NCBI RefSeq assembly: GCF_003116815.1
Contig: NZ_QDKQ01000060.1
Span: forward strand, 23,832-87,831
Length of the DNA: 64,000 nucleotides
Direction of reading: 5' to 3'
DNA from: Caulobacter endophyticus
GTDB taxonomy: Bacteria; Pseudomonadota; Alphaproteobacteria; Caulobacterales; Caulobacteraceae
Position numbers and translations under genes: made by a program. The notes beneath the pieces are model-generated. The model was not told the DNA's origin. It searched no databases and saw nothing but the letters and a program-made list of their open reading frames with translations. Positions 1 through 8,252 of this stretch are shown piece after piece (position 1 is the stretch's first letter; each line of letters starts with the position of its first letter).

Positions 1-833
1 TCTGCTGCTTCTTTGCGGCCATGGACGACCCCGTGCCGGCGATCCGCAGCTTCGGAATCTTCACCCTGGTCTCGCTGCCGCTGTCGGCGCTCTACATGTT
101 CGCCGTGCTGCCGGCCATCGACGGCTTCCCGCTGCTGGTCCTGACCCTGGCCCCGCCGCTGCTGTTCATCGGCTTGTTCATTCCCAATCCCAAGACCATG
201 GGGGCGGGCCTAGCCACCCTGATCGGCTTCTGCAACGCCCTGGCCCTGCAAGAGACCTTCAGCGCCGACTTCGCGAGCTTCCTGAACATCAATCTCGGCC
301 AGTTCGTCGGCCTGGGGGCGGCGATCTTCGTCACCGCCGCCATGCGCTCGATGAGCATCGACGCCGGCGCCCGTCGCCTGCTGTCGCGCACCTGGAAGGG
401 CATCGCTCGCCTGGCGCGCGCCGGCCGCGCCCCGGAGCCGGCCGCTTTCGCCGCCGCCCTGGTCGACCGCCTGGGCCTGCTTAGCCCCAAGCTCGCCGCA
501 GTCGGCCCGCGCCACGACCTCGTCGGCGTCGACGTGCTGCGCGACCTGCGGGTGGGCATGAACCTGGTGGCCGTCCAGACCGCTCGTGGCGACCTTTCCG
601 GTCCGGCCCGCGCGTCGCTCGACGCCGTGCTGGGCGGGGTAGGCGATCACTATGCGGCCCTGTCGGCCGGCCGTCGCGCCCCGCCGCACGCCGACCTTCT
701 GGCCAAGCTCGATCAGGCCCTCGGCCGCCTGGGCCAGGCCCAGTTCGTATCCGGCGGCGTCACCGGCCTCGTCGGCCTGCGCCGCAATCTCTTCCCCGAC
801 GCCCCCGCCTTCAATCCGGAGCCCGCCGCATGA
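1..833 (+). CDS. FUSC-family inner membrane efflux protein, C-terminal part
   Basis: The reading frame is open to the left edge (Cys-Cys-Phe-Phe-Ala-Ala precede the first Met at base 21), so this is the C-terminal ~276 residues of a longer protein; AaeB/FUSC transporters are usually 600-700 residues. The visible part has hydrophobic membrane segments around residues 8-30, 35-55, 60-80 and 90-110 (counting from base 21), followed by a soluble cytoplasmic tail rich in Ala and Arg. The motif with DDPVPAIRSF matches the second membrane domain of FUSC proteins. It overlaps the next gene by four bases (ATGA), and a DUF1656 protein, a HlyD adaptor and an outer membrane factor follow. This is the order of an aromatic-acid or fusaric-acid type efflux operon. 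The substrate is unknown. Confidence 0.85.
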   Translation, partial: CCFFAAMDDPVPAIRSFGIFTLVSLPLSALYMFAVLPAIDGFPLLVLTLAPPLLFIGLFIPNPKTMGAGLATLIGFCNALALQETFSADFASFLNINLGQFVGLGAAIFVTAAMRSMSIDAGARRLLSRTWKGIARLARAGRAPEPAAFAAALVDRLGLLSPKLAAVGPRHDLVGVDVLRDLRVGMNLVAVQTARGDLSGPARASLDAVLGGVGDHYAALSAGRRAPPHADLLAKLDQALGRLGQAQFVSGGVTGLVGLRRNLFPDAPAFNPEPAA

Positions 834-1030
834 TCGGCGAATACAATATCGACGGCGTCTTTCTGTCGTCCGTCCTTGTCTCGGCCGTCTTGGCCCTCGT
901 CGCCGCCTTCGTGCTCCGACGCGTGCTGTCCTGGGCCGGCGCCTACCGCTTCGTCTGGCATCCGGCGCTCTTCGACACCGCGCTCTTCGTCATCCTCTGG
1001 GCCGCCGCCGTGGCCCTTGTCCGTCGTTAA
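830..1030 (+). CDS. DUF1656 (AaeX-like) small membrane protein
   Basis: This 66-residue protein has two hydrophobic segments (about residues 9-28 and 42-63) separated by an Arg-Arg loop. Length and topology match DUF1656/AaeX proteins, which sit between FUSC permeases and HlyD adaptors in efflux operons. Its ATG overlaps the stop of the FUSC gene (ATGA), suggesting translational coupling, and the HlyD gene begins eight bases after its stop. The role is probably a small accessory subunit of the pump; no biochemical function is established for the family. Confidence 0.85.
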   Translation: MIGEYNIDGVFLSSVLVSAVLALVAAFVLRRVLSWAGAYRFVWHPALFDTALFVILWAAAVALVRR

Positions 1031-1037
1031 GAAAAAC

Positions 1038-1964
1038 ATGCCCCAGCTGAAAACTATCCTCCCCCAATCCGGCCGCGTCGCGGTCACCCTGGCCGTCGTC
1101 GCCGTCGCCGTGGTCGGGGGCAAGCGCCTCTGGGACCACTACCAGGTCGATCCCTGGACCCGTGACGGCCGCGTCCGCGCCGACATCGTCCAGGTCGCCC
1201 CCGACGTCTCGGGTCTGGTCACCGCCGTCCAGGTGGTCAACGACCAGACGGTCAAAGCCGGCCAGCCGCTGTTCTATGTCGACCGAGACCGTTACGCGCT
1301 TGCCCTGCGTCAGGCCGACGCGGCCGTTGCCGCCCAGAAGGCCCAACTGGCCCAGGCCCGTCGCGAGCTGGCCCGCAATCGCGTGCTGGGCGACCTTGTC
1401 GCTGGCGAAATCACCGAGCAGAGCCTGGCCAAGGTCGAGCAGGGGCAGGCCGCTTTGGCCCAGGCGCTCGCCGCCCGCGACCTGGCGGCCCTGAACCTGA
1501 AACGCACCCTGGTGGTCGCCCCCACCGACGGCTTTCTGTCGGACCTGACGTTGCGCACCGGTGACTACGTCACCGCCGGCAAGCCGGTGCTGGCCTTGAT
1601 CGACAGCCGCTCCTACCGGGTCGAGGGCTACTTCGAGGAGACCAAGCTCAAGGGCCTGCACGTCGGCCAGAAGGTCAGCATCACGGTGATGGGCGAGGAC
1701 AGGCCGCTGCACGGCCACATCCAGTCGATCGCGGCCGGCATCGAGGACCGTGACCGCGCCGCCGGCGCCAGCCTGTTGCCCAACGTCAATCCGACCTTCA
1801 GCTGGGTGCGCCTGGCCCAGCGCGTGCCCGTCCGCGTCGCCCTGGACGAGACGCCCAAGGACCTGCGCCTGATCGCCGGCCGCACAGCCACGGTCGCGGT
1901 GCTGGGCCAAGGAGATGGCGTGAGGGGCGAGGGCAAGGTCGTCGGCAAGGGAGCCGTCTCGTGA
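1038..1964 (+). CDS. HlyD/EmrA-type periplasmic adaptor subunit
   Basis: About 308 residues. One N-terminal membrane anchor (about residues 12-28) is followed by the barrel-sandwich motif beginning VAPDVSGLV, an alpha-helical hairpin (about residues 95-150), the returning half-lipoyl segment (VVAPTDGFLSDLTLRTGDYV) and a beta-barrel with SYRVEGYFEETKL. This is the usual plan of membrane fusion proteins that join an inner membrane pump to an outer membrane channel. I chose the ATG at 1038, directly after the DUF1656 stop; the open frame extends upstream only by antisense-like coding overlap. The stop overlaps the start of the outer membrane factor gene. Confidence 0.88.
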   Translation: MPQLKTILPQSGRVAVTLAVVAVAVVGGKRLWDHYQVDPWTRDGRVRADIVQVAPDVSGLVTAVQVVNDQTVKAGQPLFYVDRDRYALALRQADAAVAAQKAQLAQARRELARNRVLGDLVAGEITEQSLAKVEQGQAALAQALAARDLAALNLKRTLVVAPTDGFLSDLTLRTGDYVTAGKPVLALIDSRSYRVEGYFEETKLKGLHVGQKVSITVMGEDRPLHGHIQSIAAGIEDRDRAAGASLLPNVNPTFSWVRLAQRVPVRVALDETPKDLRLIAGRTATVAVLGQGDGVRGEGKVVGKGAVS

Positions 1965-3412
1965 CTATGACCCGCACCCTGGCGGCGGCCGCCTCGCTGC
2001 TGGCGCTCGCCGCCTGCACGACCGTCGGCCCGACCTACAAGCGGCCCGACGCGGCCAAGATCAACGAGCCGGCCGCGCAAGCCCCGTTCATGGGCGCCGC
2101 CAGCGCCGCCGTCAGCCAGGACCCCGTCCCAGACGGCTGGTGGAAGCTCTATGACGACGAGACCCTGAACGGACTGGTCGAACAAGCTCTGAGCGCCAAT
2201 ACGGACCTGCGTGTGGCCGCCGCCAACCTGGTCCGCGCCCGCGCCGTGGCCGGCGAGGCCGACGACGCCGGTGGTTTCTCGGTCGGCGCCTCGGGGGCGG
2301 CCATGCGCGCCCGCGAGTCCGGCGAGCAGTACCTGATGACCCAGCCCCTGCCGGTCGAGAACCTGGCTGACGCCGGCGTGAAGGTCTCCTACCAGGTCGA
2401 CCTCGTGGGCCGGCTCAAGCGCGCCGCCGAAGCCGCCCACGCCGACGCCGACGCCAGCCAGGCCGCCCTGGATCTGGCCCGCGTAAGCGTCGCCGCCGAC
2501 GTCGCCCGCGCCTATGTCGACGCCTGCTCGGCCGGCCATGAGATTCACGTGGCCGAACATAGTCTGGCGCTCCAGCAGAAGAGCCTGGAGGTCACGGGCC
2601 GCCTGATCGCCGCCGGTCGCGGCACGGCGCTGGACGCGACTCGCGCCCGCGCCCAGGTCGACCTGCAGCGCGCCGCCATCCCCACCTTCGAGGCCCACCG
2701 CAAGGCCGCGCTCTACAAGCTGGCCGTGCTCACTGGAAAACCGCCCGCTGAGTTCCCCGAGGCCGTGGAGGACTGCGCCTCACCGCCGAAGCTCGCCCAG
2801 CCCCTGCCGGTCGGCGACGGCGCGGCGCTGCTCAAGCGTCGTCCCGACGTGCGCCAGGCCGAGCGCACCCTGGCCGGCGCCACCGCCCGCATCGGCGTGG
2901 CGCGCGGCGCGCTCTATCCGAACGTCAGCTTCGGCATGGGCGCGGGCTCGACGGGCCTGCTGGCTGACATCGGCCAGCCCGCCGCCAACCGCTGGAGCCT
3001 GTCGGGCCTGATCTCCTGGACCCTGCCGGGCGAGGGCGAGCGCGCCCGCATCCGCGGGGCCGAAGCCGGCGCGGACGGGGCCCTGGCAAGGTTCGACGGA
3101 GTGGTGCTGAACGCCCTGCGCGAGACAGAGACGAGCCTGACCGCCTACGCCCACGAACTCGACCGCAACGCCGCCCTGCGCGCCGCCCGCGACGAGGCCG
3201 TCAAGGCCGAGCGCCAAGCCGCCACGCTCTACAAGGCCGGCCGCGCGCCCTACCTTCAGGGGCTGGACGCACAGCGCACTCTAGCGGGTGCGGAGGCGGC
3301 TCTGGCGGCGTCGGATGCGGCCGTGGCGGCCGACCAGGTCAACCTGTTCCTGGCGCTGGGCGGCGGCTGGGAAACCGCGCCGCCGGTGAAGGTGGTGCAG
3401 GCGCAGCGCTAG
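1961..3412 (+). CDS. NodT-family outer membrane factor lipoprotein
   Basis: A 483-residue TolC-like channel protein. It starts with a lipoprotein signal ending in LALAAC, so Cys would be lipidated. The body carries the duplicated outer membrane efflux repeats: the first around residues 60-250 (QALSANTDLRVAAANLVRAR) and the second around 270-470 (LLKRRPDVRQAERTLAGA). The GTG at 1961 overlaps the HlyD stop (GTGA) and has GGGAG eight bases upstream; the ATG at 1967 is an alternative that removes two residues. It closes the tripartite pump formed with the three preceding genes. Confidence 0.9.
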   Translation: MTMTRTLAAAASLLALAACTTVGPTYKRPDAAKINEPAAQAPFMGAASAAVSQDPVPDGWWKLYDDETLNGLVEQALSANTDLRVAAANLVRARAVAGEADDAGGFSVGASGAAMRARESGEQYLMTQPLPVENLADAGVKVSYQVDLVGRLKRAAEAAHADADASQAALDLARVSVAADVARAYVDACSAGHEIHVAEHSLALQQKSLEVTGRLIAAGRGTALDATRARAQVDLQRAAIPTFEAHRKAALYKLAVLTGKPPAEFPEAVEDCASPPKLAQPLPVGDGAALLKRRPDVRQAERTLAGATARIGVARGALYPNVSFGMGAGSTGLLADIGQPAANRWSLSGLISWTLPGEGERARIRGAEAGADGALARFDGVVLNALRETETSLTAYAHELDRNAALRAARDEAVKAERQAATLYKAGRAPYLQGLDAQRTLAGAEAALAASDAAVAADQVNLFLALGGGWETAPPVKVVQAQR

Positions 3413-3432
3413 GAGAGGGCGAGCTCTCTCCG
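3413..3432 (+). terminator. Weak hairpin after efflux operon
   Basis: GGAGAG and CTCTCC form a 6-bp stem directly after the stop of the outer membrane factor gene. There is no clear T run, so it is only a possible terminator. Confidence 0.3.
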
Positions 3433-3600
3433 TGAAGGGGGAAGCCATGGGAACCGGATGCCGAGCTCGGCCCCTCGATCAAGCCACCAGAAGCCGCCGC
3501 CCACGGCGGCCGACGCTCAGACGGCGGCTGAACTTGAAAAGTCCCAGCAGGCTGACCGATGGATCCTCGCCACATGGGCGAGGAAGGCGCTCGTTCAGAT

Positions 3601-3650
3601 CCTCCCTTTCTGGGGGAGGTGGCCTGGAGGGCCGGAGGGGGGTCACCCCG
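3601..3650. repeat. GC-rich palindromic intergenic repeat (copy 1)
   Basis: CCTCCC, a short loop and GGGGGAGGTGGCC followed by GGAGGGCCGGAGGGGG match the arm of the palindromic repeat seen elsewhere in this window, for example at 58831. It lies between convergent genes and runs into the 3' end of the Hsp70-like gene. Confidence 0.6.
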
Positions 3651-4965
3651 GCGCCCGCTCGCTCCAGAGGTCGAGGTCGTTCTCATGTCCGATCAGCGCC
3701 AGGCCCGAGGCGATCGACTCGAACTCGCCGCCGCTCTCGATCCGTTCCGCACCGAACCGGCGCAGGAAGATCTCACGCACCGCCGGCACGAAGGAGGAGC
3801 CCCCGGTCAGGAACACCCGGTCGACGCCCCCGGCCGTCAGGCCCGAGCGCTCCAGCGCTTGGTCAACGGCCGTCTCGATGGCCTTCAGTTCCGGGGCGAT
3901 CCAGCTTTCGAACTCAGTCCGGGCGACGTCGCGTTCGATCACCACCGAGCCCGCCCTGAACGAGAACCGCGCCTCTTCCTTGCCTGACAGCGCCTCCTTC
4001 AGGCTCGAAACCGAACGGTAGAGGGCGTAGCCGTGATTGTCGTCGAGCACCTCGATCAGCCGGGCGATCTTCTCGGGTTCGACCGCCGTGCGCTCCAGGG
4101 CGCGGATGTCGCGCATGTCCTTGGAGGCCCGCAGCATGGCCAGTTGGTCCCAGCGGGCGAAGGCCGTGTAGTAGCGCTGCGGGATCGGCAGGCGGCTGGA
4201 CATGGCCTTGTAGAGGCTGCCCTTGCCCAGTTCCGGCGACACCACATTGTCGATGATCCGGTAGTCGAAGGCGTCGCCGGCCACGCCGACGCCCGAGCGC
4301 GCAAGAGGAACCGAGCGCAGCTGGCCGCCTTGGCGCTCGAACCGCACGATCGAGAAGTCGCTGGTGCCGCCGCCGAAGTCGGCCACCAGCACCGTGGCGT
4401 CCTCCTTCAGCTGGCGGGCGAAGAAGAAGGCCGCGCCGACCGGTTCGTGGGCGTAGCGGATGTCGGTGAAGCCCAGGCGCTCGAAGGCGGCCTCGTAGCG
4501 CTTCAGGGCCAGGGCCTCGTCGGGGTTGCCGCCGGCGAAGGTCACCGGCCGGCCGACGATCACGCGCGGCGGCAGGTCGGCCATCTGGCCCTGCGCATGG
4601 TCGCGCAGCTTGAACAGGAACGCCGCCAGCAGGTCTTCGAACTGGTAGCGCTTGTCGAGGATCTTGGTCTCGGTAAAGGCCGCGCTGGCCGCGAACGTCT
4701 TGAACGACTGGACGAAGCGGGTCTCGAGCGGGTCTTCGACATAGGCTTCGATCGCCCAGGGGCCGGCCTCGATGACGCGCTCGGTCGGACGGCCGTCCGG
4801 GCCGGCCATCGAATGGAAGCTCAGCGCCGAGCGGAAGGCGAAGATGTCCTTATCGCCGACGGGAAAGCGCACCAGGCGCGCGGGGCCTTGGCCGTCGGCG
4901 ATGGCGACGACGGTGTTGGTGGTGCCAAAATCGATGCCGATCGTCGGCTGGACGGCGGACGTCAT
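3643..4965 (-). CDS. Hsp70-family ATPase without substrate-binding domain (YegD-like)
   Basis: 440 residues, covering the actin-like ATPase domain only. Phosphate-1 loop GIDFGTTNTVVAI sits at residues 9-21, the phosphate-2 motif VADFGGGTSDFSIV near 193-206, and an adenosine-type motif VFLTGGSSFVPAVRE near 388. The C-terminal peptide-binding domain of DnaK is missing, and the length fits YegD (about 450 residues). It is probably a cytoplasmic chaperone-like ATPase whose client is unknown. It is a single gene, divergent from the chemoreceptor, with 154 bases between the starts. Confidence 0.85.
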   Translation of the reverse strand: MTSAVQPTIGIDFGTTNTVVAIADGQGPARLVRFPVGDKDIFAFRSALSFHSMAGPDGRPTERVIEAGPWAIEAYVEDPLETRFVQSFKTFAASAAFTETKILDKRYQFEDLLAAFLFKLRDHAQGQMADLPPRVIVGRPVTFAGGNPDEALALKRYEAAFERLGFTDIRYAHEPVGAAFFFARQLKEDATVLVADFGGGTSDFSIVRFERQGGQLRSVPLARSGVGVAGDAFDYRIIDNVVSPELGKGSLYKAMSSRLPIPQRYYTAFARWDQLAMLRASKDMRDIRALERTAVEPEKIARLIEVLDDNHGYALYRSVSSLKEALSGKEEARFSFRAGSVVIERDVARTEFESWIAPELKAIETAVDQALERSGLTAGGVDRVFLTGGSSFVPAVREIFLRRFGAERIESGGEFESIASGLALIGHENDLDLWSERAPG

Positions 4966-5119
4966 GGGGAAGCTCGGGCCGGGGAGGGGGTCGTGCGTCC
5001 TACAGCCATCAGCGCAGGGGTCAAGCGACTTAACGGGGTTTTTACGTCGCAGCCGAAAAACTGCGTTCGACTACCGCGAATCCGGCGTGGACCAGACAAA
5101 CATCCGGGGGGAAACGAAC

Positions 5120-6940
5120 ATGAAGCTCGACGATCTCAAGATCGCGTCGAAGGTCGCCCTGCCGGCCGTCGTGCTGGGCGTGGCCGTGCTGGCCTGTACG
5201 GGCCTGGGCGTCTGGCAGCAGAAGAGCCTGGACGCCGCCACCAGCCGCCTCGTCGAGCACCGCGCGCCCGCCGAAGTCCAGTCGGCACGCTTCAGCCGGC
5301 GCCTTGCCATGATGGGTCACGCCGCCCACCGCACCGTCACCTACGACGCTGGTTCCGAACAGGCCCAGGCCGCCTCGAGAGAGCTCGACAAGGTCTATGC
5401 CGAGGGCAAGGACAGTCTCGACAAGATGACCGGCTTCGACCCGGCGATCGCCGACAGGGCCGAGAGTTTCCGCGCCCGCATCGACGCTCTCTACGGCGAG
5501 GCGCGCGGCGCGGCGGACAAAGGCTTGTCCAACGATGACACCGGTGCCATGGCGCAACTGGCCGTCATGGATCCCGCGATCGACGGCCTCGCCAAGGATG
5601 TGAAGGCCTGGGGCGACGGCTATCACGAGGAGACTGACGCCATGGTCACGGCCGCCCGCGCCGAGGCGCAGCGCGGCGTGCTGCTGACCCTGCTGTTCGG
5701 CGTCGCGGCGGCCCTGGGCGGCGTGGCCTTCGCGCTCTGGATAGGTGCGGTGAAGATCTCGCGACCCGTGGCCGTGCTGTCGCGGGCCATGAACGACCTG
5801 GCCGAGGGCCGCCTGGAGACCGCCGTGGCCGGCGCCGGCCGCCGCGACGAGGTCGGGTTGATGGCCAAGGCCGTGCAGGTCTTCAAGGACAACGCCCTGG
5901 CCCTGAAAAGCGCCCAGGCCGAGCAGGCCCGCTCCCGTGTCGCCAGCGACGAGGAGCGCGGCCGCAACGAGCAGGCCCGCGAGGCCGCCGCCCGCGAGCA
6001 GGCCTTCGTCATGGAGACCATCGCCGACGGCCTGTCGCGCCTGTCGCGTGGCGACCTGACCGTGCGCGTGACCGAGGCTTTCCCGGATGGCTATCACCAG
6101 CTTCGCGATGACTTCAATGCCGCCATGGGCCACCTGGACGAGGCCATGGGTCAGATCCTGGCCGCCGTGGACGGCATCGGCCGGGGCTCGGACGAGATCG
6201 CCGCCGCCGCCGACCACACCGCCCGCCGCAGCGAGCAGCAGGCCGCTAGCCTGGAAGAAACCGCCGCCGCCCTGGACGAGATCACCGCCACCGTCCGTCG
6301 CGCCTCGCAGGGCGCCGGCGAGGCCGCCCGCGTGGTCGGCTCGGCCCGGGGCGACGCCGAGCGCTCCGGCGAAGTGGTGCGCGGCGCCGTCGAGGCCATG
6401 ACCGGCATCGAAAGCTCCTCGCGCCAGATCGGCCAGATCATCGGCGTCATCGACGAAATCGCCTTCCAAACCAACCTGTTGGCTCTCAACGCCGGGGTCG
6501 AGGCCGCCCGGGCCGGAGAGGCGGGGCGCGGCTTCGCCGTCGTCGCCCAGGAGGTGCGCGCGCTCGCCCAGCGCAGCGCCGACGCCGCCAAGGAGATCAA
6601 GACCCTGATCTCGACCTCGGCCCGCCAGGTCGACGAGGGCGTCAAGCTGGTCGGCCAGACCGGCGAGGCCCTGGAAGGCATCGTCTGCAAGGTCGGCGAG
6701 ATCGACGCCCTGGTGCGCGAACTGGCGGCTTCCGCCGGCGAGCAGGCCACCGGCCTCAACGAGGTCAATTCGGCCGTGAACCAGATGGACCAGGGCGTGC
6801 AGCAGAACGCCGCCATGGTCGAGGAGGCCAACGCCGTCGCCCACGCCCTCAAGAGCGAAATCGTCGGCCTGGTCGAGATGACGGAGCGGTTTCGGGTGTC
6901 CAGCGCGAGACAGGCGCGGAGCTTTCGCATGGCGGGGTAG
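5120..6940 (+). CDS. Methyl-accepting chemotaxis protein
   Basis: 606 residues. A first membrane helix (about residues 12-30) is followed by a periplasmic four-helix-type sensor region (about 35-185), a second membrane helix (about 190-212), a HAMP domain (about 213-265), a second HAMP-like linker and the methyl-accepting signalling domain. The hairpin tip NLLALNAGVEAARAGEAGRG is near residue 455. There is no C-terminal CheR/CheB docking pentapeptide, as the protein ends in FRMAG. I took the ATG at 5120, after GGGGGGAAACGA, rather than the upstream in-frame ATG at 4772, which would lie inside the divergent Hsp70-like gene. The ligand is unknown. Confidence 0.92.
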   Translation: MKLDDLKIASKVALPAVVLGVAVLACTGLGVWQQKSLDAATSRLVEHRAPAEVQSARFSRRLAMMGHAAHRTVTYDAGSEQAQAASRELDKVYAEGKDSLDKMTGFDPAIADRAESFRARIDALYGEARGAADKGLSNDDTGAMAQLAVMDPAIDGLAKDVKAWGDGYHEETDAMVTAARAEAQRGVLLTLLFGVAAALGGVAFALWIGAVKISRPVAVLSRAMNDLAEGRLETAVAGAGRRDEVGLMAKAVQVFKDNALALKSAQAEQARSRVASDEERGRNEQAREAAAREQAFVMETIADGLSRLSRGDLTVRVTEAFPDGYHQLRDDFNAAMGHLDEAMGQILAAVDGIGRGSDEIAAAADHTARRSEQQAASLEETAAALDEITATVRRASQGAGEAARVVGSARGDAERSGEVVRGAVEAMTGIESSSRQIGQIIGVIDEIAFQTNLLALNAGVEAARAGEAGRGFAVVAQEVRALAQRSADAAKEIKTLISTSARQVDEGVKLVGQTGEALEGIVCKVGEIDALVRELAASAGEQATGLNEVNSAVNQMDQGVQQNAAMVEEANAVAHALKSEIVGLVEMTERFRVSSARQARSFRMAG

Positions 6941-7007
6941 GACTTCGTCGCATTGACATTTGGCCCGCGCACCCGTCCTTGGCGCGCTCACTTGAAAGGG
7001 CCGGCCT

Positions 7008-8186
7008 TTGGAACAGTTCGACGTCGTGGTGCTGGGAGCCGGCGCGGCCGGCATGATGTGCGCCATCGAGGCCGGCAAACGCGGTCGCAGCGTGCTGATC
7101 GTCGACCACGCCAAGGCGGCGGGCGAGAAGATCCGCATCAGCGGCGGCGGCCGCTGCAACTTCACCAATGTCGGCGCGACGCCCGCCAACTTCCTGTCGG
7201 CCAATCCGAAGTTCTGCGTCTCGGCCCTGCGCCGCTATCGCCCGGCCAACTTCATCGATCTGGTTAAGAAGCACGGCATCGCCTTCCACGAGAAGACGCT
7301 GGGCCAGCTGTTCTGCGACGGCTCCTCCAAGGAGATCATCGCCATGCTGCTGGACGAGATGGCCGAGGCCGGCGTCGTGCTGCGCCTGGAAACGGCGATT
7401 CAGGGCGTCGACAGGCAAGGCGAGGGTTTCGTTGTGGAGCTGTCGAGCGGCGCGGTCGCCTGCGCCTCGCTGGTGGTCGCCACCGGCGGCAAGTCGATCC
7501 CGAAGATGGGCGCGACGGGCGTGGGCTATGAAATCGCGCGGCAGTTCGGCCTGGCCATCATCGAGCCGCGTCCGGCCCTGGTGCCGCTGACCTTCGAGGC
7601 ACGCACGCTTGAAAGGCTTTCGCCCCTGTCGGGCGTGTCGGTCGACGCCGTGGTGGCCAGCGGCAAGACCAAGTTCCGCGAAGGCATGCTGTTCACTCAC
7701 CGGGGCCTGTCGGGCCCGTCGATCCTGCAGATCTCGTCCTATTGGCGCGAGGGCGGCGAGATCACGGTCGACATGGCGCCGGGCGTCGACGTTTTCGCCG
7801 CGCTGAAGGCCGAGCGTTCGACCAATGGCCGTCGCGCGCTGCACACCGTGCTGGGCGAGATCGTGCCCAAGCGGCTGGCCCAGAAGATCGTCGAGGACGA
7901 GGGCATCGCCGGTAACATCGCCGACTGTTCGGACAAGGTGCTGGCCCGTGTCGGCGGCGTCGTCAACGCCTGGACCTTCAAGCCGGTGGGCTCGGAAGGC
8001 TATCGCACGGCGGAAGTGACGCTGGGCGGGATCGACACCGATGAGCTGGATTCCCGCTCGATGATGGCCAAGTCCGTGCCGGGCCTGCACTTCATCGGCG
8101 AGGTTGTCGACGTGACTGGCTGGCTCGGCGGCTATAACTTCCAGTGGGCCTGGGCGTCGGGCTGGTGCGCAGGGCAGGCGGTCTAG
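7008..8186 (+). CDS. BaiN/HI0933-type flavoprotein (NAD(P)/FAD oxidoreductase)
   Basis: 392 residues. The dinucleotide-binding motif VVLGAGAAGMMCAIEAGKRG is at the N-terminus, followed by the signature ISGGGRCNFTN of the HI0933/YhiN family. A second FAD contact is ATGGKSIPKMGATG, and the C-terminal FAD site reads GEVVDVTGWLGGYNFQWAW. The start is TTG at 7008, with GAAAGGG seven bases upstream; no ATG lies before the dinucleotide-binding fold. Members of this family are poorly characterised; BaiN is a bile acid reductase in gut bacteria, so the substrate here is open. It is monocistronic. Confidence 0.88.
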   Translation: MEQFDVVVLGAGAAGMMCAIEAGKRGRSVLIVDHAKAAGEKIRISGGGRCNFTNVGATPANFLSANPKFCVSALRRYRPANFIDLVKKHGIAFHEKTLGQLFCDGSSKEIIAMLLDEMAEAGVVLRLETAIQGVDRQGEGFVVELSSGAVACASLVVATGGKSIPKMGATGVGYEIARQFGLAIIEPRPALVPLTFEARTLERLSPLSGVSVDAVVASGKTKFREGMLFTHRGLSGPSILQISSYWREGGEITVDMAPGVDVFAALKAERSTNGRRALHTVLGEIVPKRLAQKIVEDEGIAGNIADCSDKVLARVGGVVNAWTFKPVGSEGYRTAEVTLGGIDTDELDSRSMMAKSVPGLHFIGEVVDVTGWLGGYNFQWAWASGWCAGQAV

Positions 8187-8226
8187 AACCGGCCCGTCGG
8201 CTCGGCGGCGCCGTCGCCAAACGAAA

Positions 8227-8246
8227 GAGGGGGCTTTCGCCCCCTC
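8227..8246 (-). terminator. Hairpin terminator between convergent genes
   Basis: GAGGGGGC-TTTC-GCCCCCTC is a perfect 8-bp stem with a four-base loop. On the minus strand it is followed by a modest T-rich stretch (TTTCG), so it can end the helicase transcript; it may also serve the flavoprotein gene. Confidence 0.7.
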
Positions 8247-8252
8247 GGAAAA

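Noticed and set aside
3432..3959. Overlapping plus-strand open frames after the efflux operon
   Set aside because: They are antisense to the Hsp70-like gene and are made of repeat sequence.
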